From Siphonodentalium dalli (Eukaryota > Mollusca > Scaphopoda > Gadilida > Siphonodentaliidae), in assembly GCA_032622095.1 (NCBI GenBank), contig CP136061.1, forward strand, positions 135,617,587 to 135,681,586: a stretch of DNA of 64,000 nt, read 5' to 3'. The position numbers were made by a program, and so were the translations under genes. Each line of letters opens with the position of its first letter. Position 1 is the first letter of the stretch. Shown here one piece after another: positions 19,614-30,897 of this stretch. The notes under the pieces were generated by a model that was given only the letters and a program-made list of their open reading frames with translations, searched no databases and was not told where the DNA came from.

Positions 19614-21788
19614 ATGGCCAGCTTTGGATATATCAATTCATACAATTGTGCACCAACTTTGGTTCAATATGGATCGAGTGTGTATCAACCGTATGTTTAT
19701 CAACAACTGCCACCAATCCAGCCATATGTGCAAAATCAATGGCCAACAACCAATTATAACAATTACCCACCTGGTTTGCCATACCCAGTCCAACCAATGT
19801 ATCGACCGCCGCATGCTTCTCAACAACTGCCACCAATTCAGCCATATGTGCAAAATCAGGGGCCAACAACCAATTATAACCAACGCCCACCTGGTTTGCC
19901 ATACCCACCTGGTTTGCCATACCCAGTTCAACAGACCAAGGCTACACAAATACCCGATCCAACTGAGTCAAATCAACAGGCTGTTAGCTTTAAAATGCCG
20001 CAGCCAGAAGATCAGTCAAACCATGCTGAGACAACTCACGAACTGAGGACCGATCCTCCTGAGTCGGGCAAGCATTATGTCTGGAATAGGATTTCATCTC
20101 GGTTAGAGAAAGAGGCACACGAAATGACCCAGTGGATGGAAGGTCATAAGTTTGTGTTCCATCAAGGCGTGGATTTACTGAAGAAATTTCCGAAATACCA
20201 TCCTATATCTATCAAGGTCAGGTCCTATCTAGAGACGCTAATGAGAGAATTGGAATATAGGTTGGAAATGAGGACTGAAGAGAAGCACAAACGCGACGAT
20301 ATGATTCTCAACTGCTGTGCGTACAAGCCGGGGACGACGAAGAATGAGTGGGGAAATATCTCGTTCAGCGAGCTGATAAGCAAATTAATGCGATGGGAGT
20401 TGAGTAAAGACCAAGAAAGCGCAGCTCGGAAGAAATCTCATTCTCGACTACTCGAATTTGCCAGCCAGATTGGAAATTATATAGTTAATCGGAAGGATGA
20501 ATTGGTTCAATCGACGACTGCTATATACAATAAGGACGCTGATTTCTCAAAGAAAATGGGCCGAGTAAATGTGACTGACCTTTATCCCAATGACCGCATC
20601 CCGGTTAGGAAATCAACTGCTGCGCTCACAAGATGCGCCGGTTTTTCCACTGGATCCAGTCCAATGCTCGAACCAATCCCAGAAAATGAGTTATCAGAGA
20701 AGATGGCAGTCAAAATGGGCCGAGTAAATGTGACTGACCTTGATCCCAATGACCGCATCCCGGTTAGGAAATCAACTGCTGCGCTCACAAGATGCGCCGG
20801 TTTTTCCACTGGATCCAGTTCAATGCTCGAACCAATCCCAGAACAGGTGTTACCAGAGAGGATGGCAGTCAAAATGGTCGCCGAAGATCAGCTATCGGGA
20901 AAAGCCTCCATCCAAGACTCCAAGACTCAAGTGGTTGAAAAATTACCAGGGTTAAATGACTATGTCATGAGATTTGATGTTGAGGAAAATAACCGACCAC
21001 ATTCCATTGACCAGAAGCAGATTATATCACTGGGGGGAATAGTGGAGAAGGCGGATCGTCTTTCCAACTCTCTGAAGAACTTGCAGTCGGAAATAGACGA
21101 CATGCAACTAATAACACCAGAAGAGTATACCTTCTACACAAGAAATCCAATTCAGCATGATAAACCTGACGAGCCAGCTATCAACACACTTATGGACAAT
21201 GAACAAGACGAGGAGCCAGTCCATGATATCAGTCTCGAGTGGGACGACAGATTTTCCCTGGCATCTGCCATATCCCAATTGGAATATGGTAACTCATCAT
21301 TCAGTGGACTCTGCCCGTCATGTTCGTATTTTCCGGACAGCTCACTATCATCAGATGCTCAGCCAACCACGTGTTCATATGATACAGGCTACCAGTCTCC
21401 ATCAGAAGAGATCGTTAGCACTGATGGTAAAACTACCGGTATTCAACAGCACATAGATGTCCAGATCACCGACGACATACATGTATCCCAGGATGATACT
21501 GCGTCGGCGTCTGAGTCACCACACAGACAAGAAGCTCAAGATGCCGGAGCGGCGAAATCTGCAGACAAACCAGATACCGGTACTGCAACAGAAGCTGTAG
21601 CGAACATGAGCCAGACTGAGGACCGTTCAAATGAGTTGCAAACAGCCGAACCGAGGTGCACATGGTCTCAGACTGAATTAGAGGGCCCAGATCAGTGGCC
21701 ATGGGATCCGGGTGGAGATCAGTGGCCATGGGATCCTGGTGGGAATAATCATCCCTCAAATTCTGCAGTGGTATCCAATGCCTCATAG
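19614..21788 (+). CDS. Gag-position protein of the LTR element, family not recognised
   Basis: 724 residues. The start is chosen at an ATG in good context (A at -3, G at +4). Residues 1-110 are Pro/Tyr/Gln-rich with a 40-residue tandem repeat (QQLPPIQPYVQNQ... twice). Residues 155-310 are charged and probably helical, a candidate for a capsid-like core. Residues 314-366 and 367-419 are a near-perfect 53-residue duplication. The rest is acidic and Ser/Thr-rich, ending with DQWPWDPGG twice (693-710) and a short tail. No zinc knuckle, protease, RT or integrase motif is visible. The position between identical LTRs argues for Gag; a captured host gene is the alternative. Confidence 0.7.
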   Translation: MASFGYINSYNCAPTLVQYGSSVYQPYVYQQLPPIQPYVQNQWPTTNYNNYPPGLPYPVQPMYRPPHASQQLPPIQPYVQNQGPTTNYNQRPPGLPYPPGLPYPVQQTKATQIPDPTESNQQAVSFKMPQPEDQSNHAETTHELRTDPPESGKHYVWNRISSRLEKEAHEMTQWMEGHKFVFHQGVDLLKKFPKYHPISIKVRSYLETLMRELEYRLEMRTEEKHKRDDMILNCCAYKPGTTKNEWGNISFSELISKLMRWELSKDQESAARKKSHSRLLEFASQIGNYIVNRKDELVQSTTAIYNKDADFSKKMGRVNVTDLYPNDRIPVRKSTAALTRCAGFSTGSSPMLEPIPENELSEKMAVKMGRVNVTDLDPNDRIPVRKSTAALTRCAGFSTGSSSMLEPIPEQVLPERMAVKMVAEDQLSGKASIQDSKTQVVEKLPGLNDYVMRFDVEENNRPHSIDQKQIISLGGIVEKADRLSNSLKNLQSEIDDMQLITPEEYTFYTRNPIQHDKPDEPAINTLMDNEQDEEPVHDISLEWDDRFSLASAISQLEYGNSSFSGLCPSCSYFPDSSLSSDAQPTTCSYDTGYQSPSEEIVSTDGKTTGIQQHIDVQITDDIHVSQDDTASASESPHRQEAQDAGAAKSADKPDTGTATEAVANMSQTEDRSNELQTAEPRCTWSQTELEGPDQWPWDPGGDQWPWDPGGNNHPSNSAVVSNAS
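19701..19940 (+). repeat. 120-bp coding tandem repeat
   Basis: CAACAACTGCCACCAAT occurs at 19701 and 19821, 120 bp apart. The second copy also has CCACCTGGTTTGCCATACC doubled in tandem. Confidence 0.85.
20553..20870 (+). repeat. 159-bp coding tandem duplication
   Basis: AAAATGGGCCGAGTAAATG starts at 20553 and 20712; the copies are nearly identical and in frame (53 codons). A third start AAAATGG at 20871 then diverges. Confidence 0.93.
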
Positions 21789-22677
21789 AGGTTTGGAAAA
21801 TATGATAGTTGCCGTCAACTGAATCAACCCTGCCACTGCTATACAAGAGAATTCAACAACTACATGTATTAAAGAAAATGACACGATCACTGGATATGAT
21901 TATGGTTTAGATTTATAATATCATTAAGTCATACATGAACCATGCACATGTATCAGGTAGATCTAAGATAATGCTTAGGGCTTGTTTATATCCTAAACAA
22001 ATGCACTGGGTAGATCTTGTGATAATGCTCTGATGCTTCATGGTTCAGTCCAGAAAATGATGCTAGAACAGTGCATACAAGCATCAATACACAACCCGGT
22101 TAAGTTTGCACGTACGTTTTGACATTTGCTAGTTCATATATATTTAGCTTCAATAAAGCGTTGTGTTGATTTTCGATATGCGATATGTTGAGGTCGATAT
22201 GATATGAAACCCGGTGAAATGCATATATAAAACGTCGTGTAGCTTCAGGGAAATTTGTGCGAGTCATAAAGTGACATACCTCATTTATTACGAAATGGTC
22301 GACACCAGTCTCACCAACAGTTGCCAAGGTTAATGGGCGAATATCCAGACATGTGGGCGAATATGGAACTTACGGCACCAACAGCATGTGTTTCTGATCC
22401 GGATGTTTGCCATTGAGCCATTCATCAGCCATTGACTAATTAACAATACTGGACAGATCATACCATATACCAAGAGACCACACTGGTGAGACACGTTACC
22501 AAAGAGCACTTCTGACATGGCAGCTAGCGGGGTTATAGGCCGAATATCCATCTCATTGACCCAGGGATATGACGGTGTCTCATATCGGTATCCAGATTCA
22601 GGACCTGTGATCCTACACACCATCCACCCTGCGAGGTCCAACATACCCAGGGCTGTATTCTATAAAGCTTGGGGGAG
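21789..22677 (+). other. 3' untranslated region of the LTR element, ending in a purine tract
   Basis: 889 bp without a supported ORF. It ends in GGGGGAG directly before the 3' LTR, the likely plus-strand primer. Confidence 0.7.
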
Positions 22678-22905
22678 TGTAGTGATCGCCGATATCCGGA
22701 CATTGCCGAAGTATGAATCGGAGCACCGATCGTGACGTCATGTTCTAGATTACCCGGATGAAGAAGGCTCTCTCGTCAGACCAAGAACGGAATCCTAGCA
22801 AACCAGCAGCCATGTTGACTTACTGTCTATTGTATATCTATTGTGACCATGTTAGACCATATAAAGATGTGTAACCATAGTGAATAGTCCTTCGTTTTCA
22901 CTATA
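22678..22905 (+). repeat. 3' LTR (228 bp)
   Basis: No difference from the 5' LTR was seen, which indicates a recent insertion or recent gene conversion. Confidence 0.92.
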
Positions 22906-22947
22906 GTACCTTGAGTCTGGCGCCTTAGACCACTCGGCCATCCTGAC
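22906..22947 (-). pseudogene. tRNA-Leu (CAA), 5' exon fragment
   Basis: The complete 5' exon including anticodon CAA and G37, plus the first intron bases GTAC (plus 22906-22909), directly against the 3' LTR. Confidence 0.94.
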
Positions 22948-23203
22948 TTATGAAATGAAGACCAAAACTGTTGCAGTCCCGCGCGCACGTCACGTGGTTA
23001 CAGCTGAAGAGCAAGTTCTCTGTAATTTCGGCATACTAATTAATATTCACGTATTTTGTCAACAGATTTGCTGAAACGTCGCACAAACTTTTAGTGAACA
23101 TGGATTCGGGTGACGTCACATGTAGTTTTTAGACCGATTTTTTGTTATAAGAAATTTTCAAATGCACGTTTTACAGTTTATAAGAGCTTATTCCAACACC
23201 GAA

Positions 23204-23276
23204 GTTTCCGTAGTGTAGTGGTTATCACGCTCGCCTAACACGCGAGAGGTCCTGAGTTCGAGCCTCAGCGGAAACA
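23204..23276 (+). tRNA. tRNA-Val (AAC)
   Basis: Block 3, first gene after the LTR element. Confidence 0.97.
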
Positions 23277-23506
23277 ACCGGAAAAGTTTTGCTGAGTTTT
23301 GCCTACAGACAAATAATGTTTCGTGTTGCCCGTGGCCAAAGTACTCACACTAAACTGAAACTTGATTGCCAAAATACATTTTTGTATGACTGAAAGCCCC
23401 TCAATTTACTGACCGTCGATCATTTTTGCTTGAGATGAAGAATAAAACACAAACACTTAAAATTGCGTTATTTGTCAAAAACAAAATTGATTCACCAACT
23501 AAAATT

Positions 23507-23579
23507 TGTTCCCGCTGGGGCTCGAACCCAGGACCTCTCGCGTGTGAAGCGAGCGTGATAACCACTACACTACGGAAAC
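23507..23579 (-). tRNA. tRNA-Val (CAC)
   Basis: Block 3 unit 1; as at 77. Confidence 0.97.
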
Positions 23580-23836
23580 TTCGCATACTGTCACAATTTT
23601 AAATGCGCTCGGGATGATTCGACTAGATCAAAACTTACTTCGGTCTGAGAAAATGTTATGACGGTTAGATAGCTTCCTAATTCCCGCGCAGTACGGCCTG
23701 ATCACGATGGACAAACTGAGGTTGCACAAATTAATGCCCCGGGCATAGCATCAATCAACATGAAGACAACATTTTGTTCAAAGTTATACCGGTACACTAT
23801 AATATAGTACCCAAACTGTTAGGAAAATCCCCATGT

Positions 23837-23928
23837 GCCTCGGTAGCGCAGTAGGCAGCGCGTCAGTCTCATAATCACAAAATGACAGAGCAATCTGAAG
23901 GTCGTGAGTTCGATCCTCACTCGGGGCA
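23837..23928 (+). tRNA. tRNA-Met (CAT), 19-nt intron
   Basis: Block 3 unit 1; as at 1732. Confidence 0.96.
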
Positions 23929-24157
23929 GAAATCTTTTGCCTGTGATTTTTAATGTTACCCTTCGGAGCAGATCCATTTTGACAGCCAAGTTGAAAGAAA
24001 AAGAAAACCATCAAAATGTTCTTTTCTGTCTGGATTTTGGTTGGCAGAAACAGCAAACAAGCTATGTGAAATATCAAACTCATAGAGATGGTGCCAAGAA
24101 GTTCACAGGTCAACTGTCGCTTCCATGTGAGCAAGCAAAATGCAAACAAAAAAGTAT

Positions 24158-24272
24158 TGTCAGAAGTGGGGTTCGAACCCACGCCCACATTCGTGGACCA
24201 GAACTCCCATAACCTCGAACGAGGAAGGCAGTACCTTGAGTCTGGCGCCTTAGACCACTCGGCCATCCTGAC
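24158..24272 (-). tRNA. tRNA-Leu (CAA), 31-nt intron
   Basis: Block 3 unit 1; as at 728. Confidence 0.97.
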
Positions 24273-24528
24273 TTATGAAATGAAGACCAAAACTGTTGCA
24301 GTCCCGCGCGCACGTCACGTGGTTACAGCTGAAGAGCAAGTTCTCTGTAATTTCGGCATACTAATTAATATTCACGTATTTTGTCAACAGATTTGCTGAA
24401 ACGTCGCACAAACTTTTAGTGAACATGGATTCGGGTGACGTCACATGTAGTTTTTAGACCGATTTTTTGTTATAAGAAATTTTCAAATGCACGTTTTACA
24501 GTTTATAAGAGCTTATTCCAACACCGAA

Positions 24529-24601
24529 GTTTCCGTAGTGTAGTGGTTATCACGCTCGCCTAACACGCGAGAGGTCCTGAGTTCGAGCCTCAGCGGAAAC
24601 A
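24529..24601 (+). tRNA. tRNA-Val (AAC)
   Basis: Block 3 unit 1; as at 1099. Confidence 0.97.
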
Positions 24602-24831
24602 ACCGGAAAAGTTTTGCTGAGTTTTGCCTACAGACAAATAATGTTTCGTGTTGCCCGTGGCCAAAGTACTCACACTAAACTGAAACTTGATTGCCAAAAT
24701 ACATTTTTGTATGACTGAAAGCCCCTCAATTTACTGACCGTCGAACATTTTTGCTTGAGATGAAGAATAAAACACAAACACTTAAAATTGCGTTATTTGT
24801 CAAAAACAAAATTGATTCACCAACTAAAATT

Positions 24832-24904
24832 TGTTCCCGCTGGGGCTCGAACCCAGGACCTCTCGCGTGTGAAGCGAGCGTGATAACCACTACACTACGG
24901 AAAC
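24832..24904 (-). tRNA. tRNA-Val (CAC)
   Basis: Block 3 unit 2; as at 77. Confidence 0.97.
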
Positions 24905-25161
24905 TTCGCATACTGTCACAATTTTAAATGCGCTCGGGATGATTCGACTAGATCAAAACTTACTTCGGTCTGAGAAAATGTTATGACGGTTAGATAGCTT
25001 CCTAATTCCCGCGCAGTACGGCCTGATCACGATGGACAAACTGAGGTTGCACAAATTAATGCCCCGGGCATAGCATCAATCAACATGAAGACAACATTTT
25101 GTTCAAAGTTATACCGGTACACTATAATATAGTACCCAAACTGTTAGGAAAATCCCCATGT

Positions 25162-25253
25162 GCCTCGGTAGCGCAGTAGGCAGCGCGTCAGTCTCATAAT
25201 CACAAAATGACAGAGCAATCTGAAGGTCGTGAGTTCGATCCTCACTCGGGGCA
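25162..25253 (+). tRNA. tRNA-Met (CAT), 19-nt intron
   Basis: Block 3 unit 2; as at 1732. Confidence 0.96.
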
Positions 25254-25482
25254 GAAATCTTTTGCCTGTGATTTTTAATGTTACCCTTCGGAGCAGATCC
25301 ATTTTGACAGCCAAGTTGAAAGAAAAAGAAAACCATCAAAATGTTCTTTTCTGTCTGGATTTTGGTTGGCAGAAACAGCAAACAAGCTATGTGAAATATC
25401 AAACTCATAGAGATGGTGCCAAGAAGTTCACAGGTCAACTGTCGCTTCCATGTGAGCAAGCAAAATGCAAACAAAAAAGTAT

Positions 25483-25597
25483 TGTCAGAAGTGGGGTTCG
25501 AACCCACGCCCACATTCGTGGACCAGAACTCCCATAACCTCGAACGAGGAAGGCAGTACCTTGAGTCTGGCGCCTTAGACCACTCGGCCATCCTGAC
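25483..25597 (-). tRNA. tRNA-Leu (CAA), 31-nt intron
   Basis: Block 3 unit 2; as at 728. Confidence 0.97.
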
Positions 25598-25853
25598 TTA
25601 TGAAATGAAGACCAAAACTGTTGCAGTCCCGCGCGCACGTCACGTGGTTACAGCTGAAGAGCAAGTTCTCTGTAATTTCGGCATACTAATTAATATTCAC
25701 GTATTTTGTCAACAGATTTGCTGAAACGTCGCACAAACTTTTAGTGAACATGGATTCGGGTGACGTCACATGTAGTTTTTAGACCGATTTTTTGTTATAA
25801 GAAATTTTCAAATGCACGTTTTACAGTTTATAAGAGCTTATTCCAACACCGAA

Positions 25854-25926
25854 GTTTCCGTAGTGTAGTGGTTATCACGCTCGCCTAACACGCGAGAGGT
25901 CCTGAGTTCGAGCCTCAGCGGAAACA
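25854..25926 (+). tRNA. tRNA-Val (AAC)
   Basis: Block 3 unit 2; as at 1099. Confidence 0.97.
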
Positions 25927-26156
25927 ACCGGAAAAGTTTTGCTGAGTTTTGCCTACAGACAAATAATGTTTCGTGTTGCCCGTGGCCAAAGTACTCACAC
26001 TAAACTGAAACTTGATTGCCAAAATACATTTTTGTATGACTGAAAGCCCCTCAATTTACTGACCGTCGATCATTTTTGCTTGAGATGAAGAATAAAACAC
26101 AAACACTTAAAATTGCGTTATTTGTCAAAAACAAAATTGATTCACCAACTAAAATT

Positions 26157-26229
26157 TGTTCCCGCTGGGGCTCGAACCCAGGACCTCTCGCGTGTGAAGC
26201 GAGCGTGATAACCACTACACTACGGAAAC
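26157..26229 (-). tRNA. tRNA-Val (CAC)
   Basis: Block 3 unit 3; as at 77. Confidence 0.97.
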
Positions 26230-26486
26230 TTCGCATACTGTCACAATTTTAAATGCGCTCGGGATGATTCGACTAGATCAAAACTTACTTCGGTCTGAGA
26301 AAATGTTATGACGGTTAGATAGCTTCCTAATTCCCGCGCAGTACGGCCTGATCACGATGGACAAACTGAGGTTGCACAAATTAATGCCCCGGGCATAGCA
26401 TCAATCAACATGAAGACAACATTTTGTTCAAAGTTATACCGGTACACTATAATATAGTACCCAAACTGTTAGGAAAATCCCCATGT

Positions 26487-26578
26487 GCCTCGGTAGCGCA
26501 GTAGGCAGCGCGTCAGTCTCATAATCACAAAATGACAGAGCAATCTGAAGGTCGTGAGTTCGATCCTCACTCGGGGCA
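26487..26578 (+). tRNA. tRNA-Met (CAT), 19-nt intron
   Basis: Block 3 unit 3; as at 1732. Confidence 0.96.
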
Positions 26579-26807
26579 GAAATCTTTTGCCTGTGATTTT
26601 TAATGTTACCCTTCGGAGCAGATCCATTTTGACAGCCAAGTTGAAAGAAAAAGAAAACCATCAAAATGTTCTTTTCTGTCTGGATTTTGGTTGGCAGAAG
26701 CAGCAAACAAGCTATGTGAAATATCAAACTCATAGAGATGGTGCCAAGAAGTTCACAGGTCAACTGTCGCTTCCATGTGAGCAAGCAAAATGCAAACAAA
26801 AAAGTAT

Positions 26808-26922
26808 TGTCAGAAGTGGGGTTCGAACCCACGCCCACATTCGTGGACCAGAACTCCCATAACCTCGAACGAGGAAGGCAGTACCTTGAGTCTGGCGCCT
26901 TAGACCACTCGGCCATCCTGAC
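26808..26922 (-). tRNA. tRNA-Leu (CAA), 31-nt intron
   Basis: Block 3 unit 3; as at 728. Confidence 0.97.
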
Positions 26923-27178
26923 TTATGAAATGAAGACCAAAACTGTTGCAGTCCCGCGCGCACGTCACGTGGTTACAGCTGAAGAGCAAGTTCTCTGTAA
27001 TTTCGGCATACTAATTAATATTCACGTATTTTGTCAACAGATTTGCTGAAACGTCGCACAAACTTTTAGTGAACATGGATTCGGGTGACGTCACATGTAG
27101 TTTTTAGACCGATTTTTTGTTATAAGAAATTTTCAAATGCACGTTTTACAGTTTATAAGAGCTTATTCCAACACCGAA

Positions 27179-27251
27179 GTTTCCGTAGTGTAGTGGTTAT
27201 CACGCTCGCCTAACACGCGAGAGGTCCTGAGTTCGAGCCTCAGCGGAAACA
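27179..27251 (+). tRNA. tRNA-Val (AAC)
   Basis: Block 3 unit 3; as at 1099. Confidence 0.97.
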
Positions 27252-27481
27252 ACCGGAAAAGTTTTGCTGAGTTTTGCCTACAGACAAATAATGTTTCGTG
27301 TTGCCCGTGGCCAAAGTACTCACACTAAACTGAAACTTGATTGCCAAAATACATTTTTGTATGACTGAAAGCCCCTCAATTTACTGACCGTCGATCATTT
27401 TTGCTTGAGATGAAGAATAAAACACAAACACTTAAAATTGCGTTATTTGTCAAAAACAAAATTGATTCACCAACTAAAATT

Positions 27482-27554
27482 TGTTCCCGCTGGGGCTCGA
27501 ACCCAGGACCTCTCGCGTGTGAAGCGAGCGTGATAACCACTACACTACGGAAAC
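27482..27554 (-). tRNA. tRNA-Val (CAC)
   Basis: Block 3 unit 4; as at 77. Confidence 0.97.
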
Positions 27555-27811
27555 TTCGCATACTGTCACAATTTTAAATGCGCTCGGGATGATTCGACTA
27601 GATCAAAACTTACTTCGGTCTGAGAAAATGTTATGACGGTTAGATAGCTTCCTAATTCCCGCGCAGTACGGCCTGATCACGATGGACAAACTGAGGTTGC
27701 ACAAATTAATGCCCCGGGCATAGCATCAATCAACATGAAGACAACATTTTGTTCAAAGTTATACCGGTACACTATAATATAGTACCCAAACTGTTAGGAA
27801 AATCCCCATGT

Positions 27812-27903
27812 GCCTCGGTAGCGCAGTAGGCAGCGCGTCAGTCTCATAATCACAAAATGACAGAGCAATCTGAAGGTCGTGAGTTCGATCCTCACTCGGG
27901 GCA
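27812..27903 (+). tRNA. tRNA-Met (CAT), 19-nt intron
   Basis: Block 3 unit 4; as at 1732. Confidence 0.96.
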
Positions 27904-28132
27904 GAAATCTTTTGCCTGTGATTTTTAATGTTACCCTTCGGAGCAGATCCATTTTGACAGCCAAGTTGAAAGAAAAAGAAAACCATCAAAATGTTCTTTT
28001 CTGTCTGGATTTTGGTTGGCAGAAACAGCAAACAAGCTATGTGAAATATCAAACTCATAGAGATGGTGCCAAGAAGTTCACAGGTCAACTGTCGCTTCCA
28101 TGTGAGCAAGCAAAATGCAAACAAAAAAGTAT

Positions 28133-28247
28133 TGTCAGAAGTGGGGTTCGAACCCACGCCCACATTCGTGGACCAGAACTCCCATAACCTCGAACGAGGA
28201 AGGCAGTACCTTGAGTCTGGCGCCTTAGACCACTCGGCCATCCTGAC
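28133..28247 (-). tRNA. tRNA-Leu (CAA), 31-nt intron
   Basis: Block 3 unit 4; as at 728. Confidence 0.97.
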
Positions 28248-28503
28248 TTATGAAATGAAGACCAAAACTGTTGCAGTCCCGCGCGCACGTCACGTGGTTA
28301 CAGCTGAAGAGCAAGTTCTCTGTAATTTCGGCATACTAATTAATATTCACGTATTTTGTCAACAGATTTGCTGAAACGTCGCACAAACTTTTAGTGAACA
28401 TGGATTCGGGTGACGTCACATGTAGTTTTTAGACCGATTTTTTGTTATAAGAAATTTTCAAATGCACGTTTTACAGTTTATAAGAGCTTATTCCAACACC
28501 GAA

Positions 28504-28576
28504 GTTTCCGTAGTGTAGTGGTTATCACGCTCGCCTAACACGCGAGAGGTCCTGAGTTCGAGCCTCAGCGGAAACA
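28504..28576 (+). tRNA. tRNA-Val (AAC)
   Basis: Block 3 unit 4; as at 1099. Confidence 0.97.
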
Positions 28577-28806
28577 ACCGGAAAAGTTTTGCTGAGTTTT
28601 GCCTACAGACAAATAATGTTTCGTGTTGCCCGTGGCCAAAGTACTCACACTAAACTGAAACTTGATTGCCAAAATACATTTTTGTATGACTGAAAGCCCC
28701 TCAATTTACTGACCGTCGAACATTTTTGCTTGAGATGAAGAATAAAACACAAACACTTAAAATTGCGTTATTTGTCAAAAACAAAATTGATTCACCAACT
28801 AAAATT

Positions 28807-28879
28807 TGTTCCCGCTGGGGCTCGAACCCAGGACCTCTCGCGTGTGAAGCGAGCGTGATAACCACTACACTACGGAAAC
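28807..28879 (-). tRNA. tRNA-Val (CAC)
   Basis: Block 3 unit 5; as at 77. Confidence 0.97.
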
Positions 28880-29136
28880 TTCGCATACTGTCACAATTTT
28901 AAATGCGCTCGGGATGATTCGACTAGATCAAAACTTACTTCGGTCTGAGAAAATGTTATGACGGTTAGATAGCTTCCTAATTCCCGCGCAGTACGGCCTG
29001 ATCACGATGGACAAACTGAGGTTGCACAAATTAATGCCCCGGGCATAGCATCAATCAACATGAAGACAACATTTTGTTCAAAGTTATACCGGTACACTAT
29101 AATATAGTACCCAAACTGTTAGGAAAATCCCCATGT

Positions 29137-29228
29137 GCCTCGGTAGCGCAGTAGGCAGCGCGTCAGTCTCATAATCACAAAATGACAGAGCAATCTGAAG
29201 GTCGTGAGTTCGATCCTCACTCGGGGCA
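29137..29228 (+). tRNA. tRNA-Met (CAT), 19-nt intron
   Basis: Block 3 unit 5; as at 1732. Confidence 0.96.
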
Positions 29229-29457
29229 GAAATCTTTTGCCTGTGATTTTTAATGTTACCCTTCGGAGCAGATCCATTTTGACAGCCAAGTTGAAAGAAA
29301 AAGAAAACCATCAAAATGTTCTTTTCTGTCTGGATTTTGGTTGGCAGAAACAGCAAACAAGCTATGTGAAATATCAAACTCATAGAGATGGTGCCAAGAA
29401 GTTCACAGGTCAACTGTCGCTTCCATGTGAGCAAGCAAAATGCAAACAAAAAAGTAT

Positions 29458-29572
29458 TGTCAGAAGTGGGGTTCGAACCCACGCCCACATTCGTGGACCA
29501 GAACTCCCATAACCTCGAACGAGGAAGGCAGTACCTTGAGTCTGGCGCCTTAGACCACTCGGCCATCCTGAC
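29458..29572 (-). tRNA. tRNA-Leu (CAA), 31-nt intron
   Basis: Block 3 unit 5; as at 728. Confidence 0.97.
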
Positions 29573-29828
29573 TTATGAAATGAAGACCAAAACTGCTGCA
29601 GTCCCGCGCGCACGTCACGTGGTTACAGCTGAAGAGCAAGTTCTCTGTAATTTCGGCATACTAATTAATATTCACGTATTTTGTCAACAGATTTGCTGAA
29701 ACGTCGCACAAACTTTTAGTGAACATGGATTCGGGTGACGTCACATGTAGTTTTTAGACCGATTTTTTGTTATAAGAAATTTTCAAATGCACGTTTTACA
29801 GTTTATAAGAGCTTATTCCAACACCGAA

Positions 29829-29901
29829 GTTTCCGTAGTGTAGTGGTTATCACGCTCGCCTAACACGCGAGAGGTCCTGAGTTCGAGCCTCAGCGGAAAC
29901 A
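29829..29901 (+). tRNA. tRNA-Val (AAC)
   Basis: Block 3 unit 5; as at 1099. Confidence 0.97.
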
Positions 29902-30131
29902 ACCGGAAAAGTTTTGCTGAGTTTTGCCTACAGACAAATAATGTTTCGTGTTGCCCGTGGCCAAAGTACTCACACTAAACTGAAACTTGATTGCCAAAAT
30001 ACATTTTTGTATGACTGAAAGCCCCTCAATTTACTGACCGTCGATCATTTTTGCTTGAGATGAAGAATAAAACACAAACACTTAAAATTGCGTTATTTGT
30101 CAAAAACAAAATTGATTCACCAACTAAAATT

Positions 30132-30204
30132 TGTTCCCGCTGGGGCTCGAACCCAGGACCTCTCGCGTGTGAAGCGAGCGTGATAACCACTACACTACGG
30201 AAAC
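30132..30204 (-). tRNA. tRNA-Val (CAC)
   Basis: Block 3 unit 6; as at 77. Confidence 0.97.
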
Positions 30205-30461
30205 TTCGCATACTGTCACAATTTTAAATGCGCTCGGGATGATTCGACTAGATCAAAACTTACTTCGGTCTGAGAAAATGTTATGACGGTTAGATAGCTT
30301 CCTAATTCCCGCGCAGTACGGCCTGATCACGATGGACAAACTGAGGTTGCACAAATTAATGCCCCGGGCATAGCATCAATCAACATGAAGACAACATTTT
30401 GTTCAAAGTTATACCGGTACACTATAATATAGTACCCAAACTGTTAGGAAAATCCCCATGT

Positions 30462-30553
30462 GCCTCGGTAGCGCAGTAGGCAGCGCGTCAGTCTCATAAT
30501 CACAAAATGACAGAGCAATCTGAAGGTCGTGAGTTCGATCCTCACTCGGGGCA
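30462..30553 (+). tRNA. tRNA-Met (CAT), 19-nt intron
   Basis: Block 3 unit 6; as at 1732. Confidence 0.96.
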
Positions 30554-30782
30554 GAAATCTTTTGCCTGTGATTTTTAATGTTACCCTTCGGAGCAGATCC
30601 ATTTTGACAGCCAAGTTGAAAGAAAAAGAAAACCATCAAAATGTTCTTTTCTGTCTGGATTTTGGTTGGCAGAAACAGCAAACAAGCTATGTGAAATATC
30701 AAACTCATAGAGATGGTGCCAAGAAGTTCACAGGTCAACTGTCGCTTCCATGTGAGCAAGCAAAATGCAAACAAAAAAGTAT

Positions 30783-30897
30783 TGTCAGAAGTGGGGTTCG
30801 AACCCACGCCCACATTCGTGGACCAGAACTCCCATAACCTCGAACGAGGAAGGCAGTACCTTGAGTCTGGCGCCTTAGACCACTCGGCCATCCTGAC
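30783..30897 (-). tRNA. tRNA-Leu (CAA), 31-nt intron
   Basis: Block 3 unit 6; as at 728. Confidence 0.97.

Larger units (their letters stand above)
17549..22905 (+). mobile_element. Young non-autonomous LTR retrotransposon inside tRNA-Leu intron
   Basis: 5357 bp between two direct terminal repeats of 228 bp that look identical base for base. The ends are TGTAGTG...CACTATA, an imperfect inverted terminus. A purine tract GGGGGAG (22671-22677) abuts the 3' LTR. The flank shows GTAG on the left and GTAC on the right, a 4-bp target duplication with one mismatch or a 3-bp GTA. The interior has one ORF (19614-21788) and no protease, integrase or reverse transcriptase, so movement would need another element's enzymes. 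No clear TGG primer-binding site follows the 5' LTR. A Gag-only (TR-GAG-like) element is the best description; clade unknown. Confidence 0.87.

Noticed and set aside
17549-22905. Possible ancient segmental duplication instead of LTRs
   Set aside because: The repeats sit exactly at the edges of the interruption of one tRNA-Leu gene, with a purine tract and short target duplication, which fits retrotransposition better.
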